DNA from: Collybiopsis luxurians FD-317 M1
Taxonomy: Eukaryota; Basidiomycota; Agaricomycetes; Agaricales; Omphalotaceae
Reading direction: 5' to 3'
NCBI GenBank assembly: GCA_000827265.1
Contig: KN834751.1
Coordinates: forward strand, 1,421,123-1,485,122
DNA length: 64,000 nt
Positions 55,267 through 64,000 of the stretch are shown in pieces. Both the position numbers and the translations under genes were made by a program. The notes beneath the pieces are model-generated. The model ran no database searches. It was not told where the DNA came from and saw nothing but the letters and a program-made list of their open reading frames with translations. Position 1 is the stretch's first letter. The number at the start of each line of letters is the position of its first letter.

Positions 55267-56276
55267 AATGAATTCACTCAGTGTGAATAGCTATGTAGTC
55301 AGTTCTTTGTAGGTAAGCGGGCTATCAGTAGCAAAGAATAGCAACTTCCGGGATCACGAAATGACGTTTTTATGCGGTGGGCCCTATGCAAATACTGTCC
55401 CGGTACTGGGTAGATGAACCATGGGATCAGAGAACAACTGCAGAATGTAACTATTGCGGCAAGGAACTATACCTTACACTGCATGCAAAGCTTGAAAAGT
55501 TTGCGACATATATGGTAAACTTATGAAAAACAACCGATAAAAGTTTTTAACATAAATCCCATAACTTGTGATGAACTTATTCTAAACTTGGCCTTTTCTG
55601 GATCTTGGTTTGTTTTTTGTAAGGCACATACTTTATTTGGGATTGTAGAAAAACTCATGATAATAGATTTTACCATAAATTTTCATTTTTATCTGCAATA
55701 TCAGCCAAAATTTATTAAGCTATTGTTTTGAAATTACGCAGGATTAATGTAAAGCCGAATACAATAAGAATAGAGAAATGTCCTTATATAAGGTAGTTCT
55801 TCTGCAAAACTCAGCCAAAACAAAGGATGATCCTAGGTTGAACTTATTATAAACTTATTATAACGAATGCTCAATAATTTTAGGATGAATGAGGTTCAAA
55901 ATTCTGAACTTACTTTATTCAGACAATGTGACTGTGACATATTAATGTATCATGAGTACTAGGTTTGTGTATGGCATTCATGAACAACTTACATTGAATA
56001 TATCTTATTCAGTCTAACAGGAAATCTCTTGGATGATAGGCTCACTTTTCCTGAACTTATGTTATCGCAGCTTCTGCTCCCAGCAAGGGGCCGAAATTGG
56101 CTCAGCTCGGCATGACCTTTGGCTGATGTCGGCTGCTGAGGTAGGAACTCCTGTATACTGCATCTGAGCATACCAGTACAGCAAAACTTGTTACACAAAG
56201 TCCAGCCAATTTTCCTATGCACACTGAACTGAGCTTATTTTTATCCTTCTCATGTCACATTGCCATTGACATTACA
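55267..56276. other. AT-rich spacer, no gene seen
   Basis: Long AT-rich tract with many TTATAA-like words at 55500-55980. The only longer frame (55989-56222, minus) is unrecognised. Confidence 0.4.
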
Positions 56277-56420
56277 GGTGTCCCTGAGTGTGTCCCTGAG
56301 TGCCACTGACTTATGCAACAACCTAAAATGCCACATATACTAATTATATATAGCTGCATTCCAAATGTAGACTTCAGGGTGCTGTACTTCAAACACAGAG
56401 CTCACAGTGCAGCCCATACT

Positions 56421-56685
56421 AGTGTGGCACTCACTGCCATCACCTAGGTGAAGAACTCACAGTGCAGCACTTAAGGTGGAGTGCCCCTAGCATAGCACTC
56501 AAAGGTGCAACACCCCAGTGTGCAGGATTCAAGGTTCAATGCTTGGCAGCCCTATAAGTGTGGCACTCATCACCTAGGTGAAGAACTCATGGTGCAGCAC
56601 TTAAGGTGCAGTGCCCCTAGTATAGCACTCAAAGGTGCAACACCCCAGTGTGCAGGATTCAAGGTTCAACACCCAAGTAACTTCC
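56421..56685. repeat. two copies of a 136-bp unit
   Basis: AGTGTGGCACTCA, then ATCACCTAGGTGAAGAACTC, GTGCCCCTAG and GTGTGCAGGATTCAAGGTTC occur in the same order starting at 56421 and 56557. A partial third unit may precede them. Confidence 0.85.
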
Positions 56686-57008
56686 ACAATTTTGGGTCTT
56701 CAAATACCCTACGTTGAGGTCATTTGCAAACACCAAGTTCATTTGTTCTGGATAGAATGACTATCATTTAATTATCCCAGATCTCATCCAGATGATGCCA
56801 AGACATCAGGAACACTATTTGACATGATTGGAGATATAACTTGTATATTGGATGATGCAAAAGTTAACTCTGCAGTCTGTGTGGGGTATGGTTCAGATTT
56901 ACTTTTCACACTGGTAAATGAGTATGAGATACAAGGTTTCAAGAATAGTGAGTCTGCACCCCTTCTTTCTTTGCATTTAACTGTGTCACTTGATTTTCTT
57001 CCAAACAG

Positions 57009-57376
57009 CTTTACAATCTTACACTGATGAGGCAAGTAGCACCTTTAAATCTCTACCCTTTTCAATCTACTCATCTAAGTCTATTGGTGACAGTTTGACC
57101 ATTTCCAGAACCACTACGCATCCTGGAAATCACAAGAATGAGTGGAGGAATTTGTCCCTGACCAAGAATCAGGTGCTGATCATTGACAACCTGGACAAAT
57201 GTGCCGGTAGTCACCACCAACAGTGCATCATTTCCATTCTCATCTCTGCAATGCAAAAACATGCTCTTTCTTCACACATATTAATAGCCAAAAGACCAGA
57301 ACCACACTTCAAAGAGTTGTTCACTGATCCCAATCTTGGGAATATCTGTCGCTGGATCCCTCTAAATTCAACTTAG
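57009..57376 (+). pseudogene. NACHT NTPase fragment
   Basis: In the frame ending at TAA 57374 the segment VLIIDNLDKCAGSHHQQCII, then HILIAKRPEPHFKELF matches the Walker B to sensor-1 part of NACHT domains (fungal consensus VIIDALDEC, then RPE..I...F). The Walker A (P-loop) part is not in the upstream sequence, and the frame ends 60 codons after Walker B. NACHT proteins are fungal NOD-like receptors that sense non-self. A TPR array typical of their C-termini lies 3.7 kb downstream on the same strand, separated by unrelated sequence. The piece is a truncated remnant, possibly carried within an inverted-repeat element. Confidence 0.7.
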
Positions 57377-57610
57377 GAAGTGTCTTGAGATATTTGAGTC
57401 TTCAGATTAAAGATATTCTCATGTGCCATTCTCAATCTGCGTCGCAGCATGATACCATGAATATTTTCCATTAAAAGTCCATATAAAGGAGAGTACAGAA
57501 ATTTTGTGACTTAGTAGTATGATTCCCAAACAAAAAAAATCCTGCACCTCAGGGACACTCAGGGACACCTCAAAATTATTGCCAAAGAGCAAAGCTAGTC
57601 CTATATATAC

Positions 57611-58381
57611 CTAATCATTTTTGACTGCATTAATGCCATGAATTGAAATTTTATGCACACAAGTTAATGAACTTCCCCAATTTCCAACTATTTCCACTAA
57701 TATGATGGATGTTTGAACTGCGTACCAAAGGTCAAAGTGCTGTGGCTTATCCTCTTCAATTATATAAATGATTTGAGCTACCTGTAAAAACCCTATAGAA
57801 GCATTGAACATAGACAGGTCGAGCAATCCTTCTTTTACAATGAAGTGTTCCCAGTCAGAGAGGTTGTGAGTCACCGGATCCCACTCCTCTTTCAAAACAA
57901 GGGCCCAAAGGGAAAATATTTGTGGTGACTGTCTGAGCTGGTCAGAGGTAAGTTCTCTGTGATCAGGAGAATGGATGGCAAAAGAGGTCCAGTGAATGGT
58001 ATCTGACAATGAGAAGGTGATATGACCCTGAGATCTGTTGAACCTCCAGCAGTCAAAGGCAGATTGGGGTGCTTCAAGTACAACTCGAGGGGGGTTAATA
58101 TGTGCTTGGGACAGGTTGTAGCCTCTGTAGAGAGTGAGTAACCAAGTGGACAAGGAAAGACAGTTTAATCCTTCTGTACAAGAGGTAAGTGCTGGCAGGA
58201 CTTTAGCACCTCTATCAGCTAAGGCAAAATTATATGGTAGAGGTGAAACTGTCTTGTCTGATGGAAAAAGCAGAGATTCCTCCAACCCTGGTCCATCTGA
58301 TGGCAAAAGTGTTATGCCCCAACCTGTTTCTTTCATTTCTCTTCCTTCCCCATTTGTGTTCTTCCCCCCACACAGCCACAT
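57611..58381 (-). CDS. SUN-domain protein, short
   Basis: Open 256-codon frame, ATG 58381, stop 57611. From about residue 95: PPRVVLEAPQSAFDCWRF, GHITFSLSDTIHWTSFAIHS, then SPQIFSLWALV. This is the SUN-domain pattern (Cys/Trp-Phe, Gly-x-(I/V) strand, S(A/P)P+.F..W), and the fungal C-terminal extension (VQTSIILVEIVGNWGSSLTC, then VHKISIHG) is also kept. SUN proteins sit in the inner nuclear membrane or ER and connect to KASH or secreted partners. A weak hydrophobic stretch (CLSLSTWLLTLY) precedes the domain, but no clear membrane anchor or coiled coil does. It may therefore lack upstream exons or be a transposon-moved fragment. It lies in opposite orientation between the NACHT and TPR pieces. 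Confidence 0.65.
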   Translation of the reverse strand: MWLCGGKNTNGEGREMKETGWGITLLPSDGPGLEESLLFPSDKTVSPLPYNFALADRGAKVLPALTSCTEGLNCLSLSTWLLTLYRGYNLSQAHINPPRVVLEAPQSAFDCWRFNRSQGHITFSLSDTIHWTSFAIHSPDHRELTSDQLRQSPQIFSLWALVLKEEWDPVTHNLSDWEHFIVKEGLLDLSMFNASIGFLQVAQIIYIIEEDKPQHFDLWYAVQTSIILVEIVGNWGSSLTCVHKISIHGINAVKND

Positions 58382-59220
58382 ATACTTATTTGGTCAATTG
58401 GCACCTGTCGCTCACATGTCAAGCTTCCAATCTGATTGATGCACAAAGCATTTGTTCATTGATAATCATTTCATTTAATGTATTCAGTTCCCCTAGTCAT
58501 ACGAGACACCTCCTTAACTATATATCTGATACAAACAATCCCCCCATGACAATCCTGTATAGCTATTACTAGATCTTTTTGTGGGTATTTCCCATATGTA
58601 TATAAATTGGTAAAGTTCCCCCAGGGGACTTTATGCTGTTATTACCTGAACTATCATCTCTTTTCTCTTTTTGCTCTCACCTCCTGTAACTTTTCCTTAT
58701 CTTCCAATCATAGTTTGTATCCTCTCTCTTCTACATAGCTAATGGAAGAACTGTGCATTGTCAGAGCACAATGCGCTACACTCAGAACTGCCCCCAATGT
58801 TCCCCAACATTGATTCCAGTTCCCCTTAGTATAAGTTCATATTGCTATGGTCCTATGTACTACCTGCATCTAGCTCTGTGCATAACCAATCTTGACGATG
58901 GTTGTTGATACTGAATAGGTAGTTCCTCTTCCCCCAGACCTGGGGAACATCTACACTTAGTATTTCAGTACTCAACTATCACTAAATTCTCTTAACTACA
59001 TCATCACACCAGCTATATATATAAACTAGCTTGGGTCTAATAAAATAACAGCATCTCAACTGTTATTGAGATGTCTGGAGCCAGCATAGGACCCTGCAAA
59101 CAAGGGGGAAGAATGTTACCATCTACCCCTACCTGACAAAACCCAGAACCTGGGGTAGCACATGCAACACCTCGCAGTGATGCTCCAAGCACCACCATCA
59201 GACTCCCACAACAAACTGCC
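58382..59220. other. possible LTR or leader of the following broken frame
   Basis: Contains TATATAAA near 58599 and a short hairpin (CTCAACTGTTATTGAG, about 59054) followed by TGGAGCCAGCATAGGACCC, which could be a primer-binding site. No matching second LTR was found downstream, so this is only a suggestion. Confidence 0.3.
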
Positions 59221-61081
59221 TTGAGGCAGTCATCATTGTCTATTCAAGGGGAACACAAGCGTCCCCAATCAAAGCAGGGGAACACTTCTCCTTCTCCTTT
59301 TGATAGAGACCCTAGTGTGGTGTACCAATCCCAACTGCAATTAAGCTTGGAAAGGGAGCGAACATATGTTCCCCCTTGTCAAGTGCCACAGTTGACATCA
59401 ATTGGAATGCCTGATAACCTACCACCAGTTGTCAAATGCTATCAATCCAAATCCCTGTCCTATAGACATGGACTGAGGCCTACAGAAATCATTGATGGTG
59501 AAGGAGGGTTTCTAGAAACCTTCAACATTCACCCCAGTGTTTCTATGATCCATAGTCAGTGGGAAAGAACAATGAATGAAGAGGGGAGGACAAATTACAT
59601 TCCAGGTTCATTTGGAGACCTGGACAACGCTTCCCCTCATTGTCCATTGCATGTCAGTGAACAGAGAAGAAGAGGGGGATCATCCCTACAACAAGGGCAA
59701 GTTCCCCTGTTACTTGCTCAGTTCACTGAAGTCAGGAACAAATGGCACACATCAAACACACTCTTGTTGCCACCGAATCAGAACATTCCAATACTACCAG
59801 GATCAGAAACAACATATCATTTAATGGATCTAATAATGGCAAAGAAATGTACCAAATATGAGGTAAAATGGGTGTTATTGTATCTCATAACTTGTTTGGG
59901 AAGAACACCTTCAAGCAATTTGCTTTTCCTACCAATGCATCAATATTTTTTGAATCTACTGATGCAACACCCCAAGGAGCTACCCAACCATATATATGAG
60001 TCGCTAGTAGACCCTGTATTCATACAGGATCTATTATGGGTATTCAATTTACTTATGGACCCCAAACACATGTATGCAATTTGTCAAGTGACTCAGGAAA
60101 TGGAAAAGGGAAATCAGACCCCTATTAAGGATTATCCCCTTACTCCATCCAGTCTGAATTCAGGAATTCCCTTGGGGGATTGCACCAGAAGAACTCTTAG
60201 GCAGGCTTCTAATTATTGCATGGGCCCACCAATTGTTCCCCCACCTAGGGGGTTGATTGAATAAGTTGATTACTCCATTCCCCATGCACTCAGAAGCTTG
60301 AATTCTGCAGAAGTGCAAAGGGAATACCAAATCAAAGGGGAAGGATATCCCTCAGGATGGACAATGATTCAATATGAAAATTGAATGTCATTCAGACAAA
60401 GGGAAAGCATCGACTCTCGACTTCTGATAACACCAATCACAGCAACCAAGTCGCACAATGTAGAACAAGGGGAATGCTTGTATAGCTTCCAGCTACCCAC
60501 TTCCTAAAATGAGGTTAATAACCCTCCTCGTGGATGGTTGATTTCAACAAAAGATGACTGAAGTCTCACACTTCAAAACACCATTGATAAAATTATATAT
60601 GCTATCAATCCCACCAACAAAAGTCTTCTCCTGGCAGCTGAATATTGCCGAAGAATGAGAGATGACATTGGGGGAACATCCCTCATCTCCTCAGGAGTAA
60701 GTATTGGTGCGATGCCGGGAATTAAAGAAGAGATAACCTCTTCCCCTGTAGGGGAATTATGCATGCATGCAATCATTCCTGAGGATCAAGAACATGCTCC
60801 CACTATTGCACCACAGGGTGAAGTGCACCCAGCTTTCACAGGGGAACATGTGGACCACCCCAGTGATCAAACTCACAAATGGGAGCATACAGCGTACTAT
60901 ACTGGGGATTCCCTTTATGCAGGAAGCAATGGGGAAGAAGGGAGTATGGAAATTATAGCACAAAATGCTCCCACTCATCATTCACTCCCTGCCAATCACA
61001 ATCTTGAATTGGGTGGAATACAAAACTTGAGAAATTTACCTTCCATTGTTCTGAATAGGGATATATTCCCTTTCAACAACC
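59221..61081 (+). pseudogene. unidentified long frame broken by stops
   Basis: One frame runs from 59221 to about 61080 with stops at 60262 (TAA), 60382 (TGA), 60505 (TAA) and 60559 (TGA). Between the stops the composition stays protein-like (PRDPSVVYQSQ-type text, then EYQIKGEGYPSGWTMIQYEN and SFRQRESIDSRLL, then GEHVDHPSDQTHKWEHTAYY). Keeping one frame across four stops argues for a real, recently inactivated gene of about 620 codons. It is rich in Pro, Gln and Ser with no motif I can name; a retroelement Gag is possible given its leader. It meets the TPR frame near 61085. Confidence 0.45.
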
Positions 61082-61087
61082 AAATGA

Positions 61088-62902
61088 GTCAGTCTGGAGT
61101 TGCTGGAATCTTTAGTGGACACCTCCAAGAGAGTTCAAGGAGTAGATCACCCACAAACCTTATCCAGAATTGCAAAGTTAGGTATTGCATATGGTAACTT
61201 GGGAAAAATTACTGAGGCATTGGAACTTCTGGAACCACTGGTTGGTTTGTCTCAAAAAGTTCTAGGAGCAGCTCATCCAGACACTTTGTCCCGCACTCAG
61301 AACTTAGGGTACACATATGGTGAACTGGGAAGGTTTGACAAGGCTCTTAGTCTTGAGGAACCTTTAGTTGATATCTCTAAGAGAGTTCTCGGACCAGAAC
61401 ATCCAGATACTTTATCTCGCATACAGAATTTGGGGTTGACATATGGTAAACTAAGTCAGTATGATAAGGCACTGAAATTGCAGGAACCCTTGATTGAAGT
61501 CTCAAAGAGAGTTCTGGGAGCAGAACATCCAGACACTTTATCCTGCATACAGAATCTGGGGTGGACATATAGTCAGCTAAGCCAGTATGATAAGGCATTA
61601 AAACTTGAGGAACCTTTGGCTGATGTCTCCCAGAGAGTTCTGGGACCAGAACATCCTCGCACCTTATCTCGCGTACAGAATCTGGGGTGGACATATAGTA
61701 AAGCAGGAAGATATAATGAGGCCCTTGAACTTCAAAAAGATTTAGTTGATATTTCTGCAAGAGTTCTTGGGGCAGAACATCCGGACACCTTATCTCGTAT
61801 TCAGAATTTGGAATGGACATATGGTGAGCTGGGCAGACACAATGAGGCTCTCAAACTTGAGAAATCTTTAGTCGATATCTCTAAGAGAGTTCTCGGACCT
61901 GAACATCCAAGCACTCTATCCCGCATTCAGAATTTAGGAGCCACATGTGGTCAACTAGGCCGGTATGAGGAGGCTTTGGAGGTCGAAGCCCCTTTAGTTG
62001 AAATTTCTAGAAGAGTTCTGGGAGAAGAACATCCAGACACCATATCCCGCATTTCCAATTTGGTATTCACATATGGTAATCTGGGCCAATACAAAAATGC
62101 TTTGAAGCTTGTAGAACCATTAGTTGACTTGTCCAGGAGAGTTCAAGGTGCAGAGGATGGAATAACACTATTCTGTACTGAGAATCTAGGGTGGATATAT
62201 AATGAGTTGGGCAAGCTTGACAAGGCTTTAAGCATTCAAGAACCTTTGGTTGAAATTTCCAAGAGAGTGCTAGGATTAGAACATCCAAGTACATTGTCTA
62301 GAATACTCAATTTAACTTTGACCTATAGTAAACTGGATCGCCATGACATTGCATTGTCACTCCAAACCCCTCTCCCTGATATTTCCAAAAGGATCCTTGG
62401 TGATGATCATCCTGAGACACTGAATCAGATTCAAACTCTTGCATGGATATATGCTCAAGCAGGCCAATACTCAAAGGCACTGTCTTTTCAAGAACCAGCT
62501 GTTCAAACTTTCCAACAAGTTCTGGGCAAGGAACACCCATCTACACTCACCCAAATACAGCATTTGTCAGAGACATATTTTCACCTTGAAAGATATGAAG
62601 ATGCAGTTGCCCTCCAAAAGCCTCTACTTGAAGTATCTCAGAGAGTCCTTGGGAATAAGCATCCACATACTATTACTCGGATGTATGATTTTGGGAAGAC
62701 CCTATATCATTTGGGCAATCAACAAGAAGCTCTTCAGCTTCTGGATTCAGCCACTGAAATGTTCAAGCAGGCACTAGGTGACAAACATCCAAGTACTATA
62801 AAATGTGCAGAGCATCTCCGTGTTATACAAAAACAGTTGTCGAGAAAAGCAAAAGGAAGGACCCCATTAAAGTTTATCTTTGAGCGGCTGAAGAAAAGGT
62901 GA
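61088..62902 (+). CDS. kinesin-light-chain-type TPR domain, about 14 repeats
   Basis: A 605-codon frame without stops made of 42-residue repeats. The recurring phrase is (A/P)EHPDTLSRIQNLG.TYG.LG, then ALKLEEPLV(D/E)ISKRVLG. Fourteen HP.T(L/I)-type landmarks can be counted. Such TPR42 arrays are the usual ligand-sensing C-terminus of fungal NACHT proteins. No start codon fits: the frame opens after TGA 61085 (Arg would fit) in the middle of a repeat, and the upstream sequence is unrelated. It is therefore the 3' part of a gene whose 5' part has been cut off, perhaps by the insertion that now separates it from the NACHT fragment at 57009-57376. The end is basic (SRKAKGRTPLKFIFERLKKR, TGA). Near-identical repeats suggest recent expansion. 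Confidence 0.8.
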   Translation, partial: VSLELLESLVDTSKRVQGVDHPQTLSRIAKLGIAYGNLGKITEALELLEPLVGLSQKVLGAAHPDTLSRTQNLGYTYGELGRFDKALSLEEPLVDISKRVLGPEHPDTLSRIQNLGLTYGKLSQYDKALKLQEPLIEVSKRVLGAEHPDTLSCIQNLGWTYSQLSQYDKALKLEEPLADVSQRVLGPEHPRTLSRVQNLGWTYSKAGRYNEALELQKDLVDISARVLGAEHPDTLSRIQNLEWTYGELGRHNEALKLEKSLVDISKRVLGPEHPSTLSRIQNLGATCGQLGRYEEALEVEAPLVEISRRVLGEEHPDTISRISNLVFTYGNLGQYKNALKLVEPLVDLSRRVQGAEDGITLFCTENLGWIYNELGKLDKALSIQEPLVEISKRVLGLEHPSTLSRILNLTLTYSKLDRHDIALSLQTPLPDISKRILGDDHPETLNQIQTLAWIYAQAGQYSKALSFQEPAVQTFQQVLGKEHPSTLTQIQHLSETYFHLERYEDAVALQKPLLEVSQRVLGNKHPHTITRMYDFGKTLYHLGNQQEALQLLDSATEMFKQALGDKHPSTIKCAEHLRVIQKQLSRKAKGRTPLKFIFERLKKR

Positions 62903-64000
62903 GATATATTTGAAGGTCAGCTTGTTATACAAGATCAGTTATTGTTTGACCCAAACCACTTCGGTAGATTATGATTATGCAAGTAGTAGGTAGCAGTGCC
63001 TGTATGTATGTATATTTTAGTTAGTTGAATATCAGAACAAGCTGTAGTTTAACTTACAGGACCCTTCTGGGTCTTATGAAACGATGCTACTACATTCATG
63101 ATTCCGATAATCAATCTCTGTAGTCAAGATGGGATACAAGTGGAGCTAGAGTCTAGGCGCGAGGAGCCCATTGCAGTGAGTGTATTCATATTTGATACAC
63201 AGTTGATTTAACCATGGCATTTAATGTACAACATCAATGCAGAAGAGCAGCCCCATCAGTCACTGGGTTCGACCGTGACCATAAGTTGTTTTTGGATACA
63301 TAAATATCTGATAAAGATTATGTCGCTCTGATTGGACTGGTGTAGCGAAGCAAAACAGATTAGAATCAGCTCATTCGTGATGGGGTTGCATTGGGCAACC
63401 ACCAACTGGTCTTGCCTAAACACACACACTCCCACAAAGTCTCTCGTTTTCATTAGCATGGAGGACTTCACTGTGGTTCTCTTCAGAATGAAAAATGGCA
63501 ATGTAGATATCCAGTGGAACTTATACGCCAGGCAGTAAACTCTTGAGCAGCAACTGAGATTTACCATGATCGAACTGGACAACAAATCTACACATATGGG
63601 CGGGAGGCTCCCGACCAAAAATATTTCATCGCAATGAAATATTGTCGAAAGTTCTAGTATCTGTACCGAGTAGAATAATCTGTGCAGGAGGAAACAACCC
63701 ACCCGTCAGTTTCACCTTATGAGATGGAAGGGATGTTGTCCGAACCTTTAGGAGAAACGACCAAACCGCGCCCTTTAGAGGCGCCTCGATATACTGTCTC
63801 AATAATGTCAATTAACTGTATAAACAAAAATTGTGAGCACGGTGATTACTAGCATCCCCAGGGAGAAGGAGAAACCGGTTCGTACCTCTTGTTTATTATC
63901 CATAGCCCAATTTCTAGATAGACATTGGAAAACGAAACAGATCAATCATCGCAAGGTGCATTCTTTGTTGAAATGGGAACGTACATCTTATTATTATTAC
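62903..64000. other. unassigned end of window
   Basis: A minus-strand frame at 63256-63702 (148 codons; RDFVGVCVFRQDQLVVAQCN) is the most protein-like. It could be an exon of a gene continuing beyond the window, but nothing identifies it. The rest is spacer. Confidence 0.3.

Larger units (their letters stand above)
56277..57573. mobile_element. inverted-repeat-bounded segment holding a NACHT fragment
   Basis: The left end reads AGGTGTCCCTGAGTGTGTCC and continues CTGAG. The right end, read on the other strand, reads AGGTGTCCCTGAGTGTCCCT and continues GAG. Facing 23-25 bp repeats 1.3 kb apart suggest a non-autonomous DNA transposon. The enclosed sequence holds a 136-bp duplication and a piece of an NLR-type gene. 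No transposase and no clear target duplication. Confidence 0.5.

Noticed and set aside
63240..63262. Possible tRNA B-box (GGGTTCGACCGTG)
   Set aside because: It lacks the terminal CC of the consensus, and no A-box or cloverleaf arms are nearby.

Overview
The window looks like nuclear DNA of an Agaricomycete (mushroom-forming basidiomycete). Genes are built from short exons with 45-90 nt GT-AG introns. The families seen are typical of that group: F-box proteins of the MSSTFPR type, a jacalin-like lectin, NACHT and kinesin-light-chain TPR pieces, Plavaka (CACTA-like) transposases, Ty3/gypsy elements and a transposase-exonuclease fusion. No rRNA, tRNA or CRISPR was recognised. Family names come from reading motifs and from memory; no search was run.

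Layout. (1) 1-8.9 kb is a gene-poor edge with at least four decayed F-box copies. Between them lies an intact five-exon jacalin-like lectin gene (3328-4068). Two similar tiny peptide genes follow at 7803-7880 and 8308-8388 (minus). (2) 8.88-16.09 kb is a Ty3/gypsy element (LTR-gag-pol-LTR-partial gag-gap-pol tail-LTR). Its 1,600-codon frame is interrupted only by TGA codons. (3) 16.3-22.9 kb holds a MITE and a large transposase-like gene fused to a DEDDy 3'-5' exonuclease, then the 5' end of another element. (4) 23-44.3 kb is a minus-strand block. It contains Plavaka-1 with a partner gene, an 86-bp minisatellite, a deaminase-fold gene (HAE and CxxC), a Ulp1-type protease gene, a second partner gene with Plavaka-2, and a gypsy gag fused head-on to Plavaka-2. 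(5) 45.5-47.7 kb holds inverted-repeat elements and an assembly gap. (6) 48.1-54.2 kb is an island of two intact host genes (432 and 1,398 codons by my exon models) in more GC-rich sequence. (7) 54.2-64 kb holds an F-box tail, a transposon-gene tail, a NACHT fragment inside inverted repeats, a SUN-domain gene (minus), an unidentified broken frame and a long TPR domain.

How it fits together. Most of the window is a graveyard of nested transposons. The decay has one dominant mark: CGA to TGA changes at CpG sites, as expected where transposons are methylated and the methylated cytosines deaminate. The host genes at 3.3 kb and 48-54 kb lack it. The most interesting items are the transposase-exonuclease fusion, the Plavaka transposase plus partner gene seen twice in the same order, the deaminase/Ulp1 pair between them, and a chimeric middle LTR. 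That LTR records either unequal crossing-over or an assembly walk through the LTRs.
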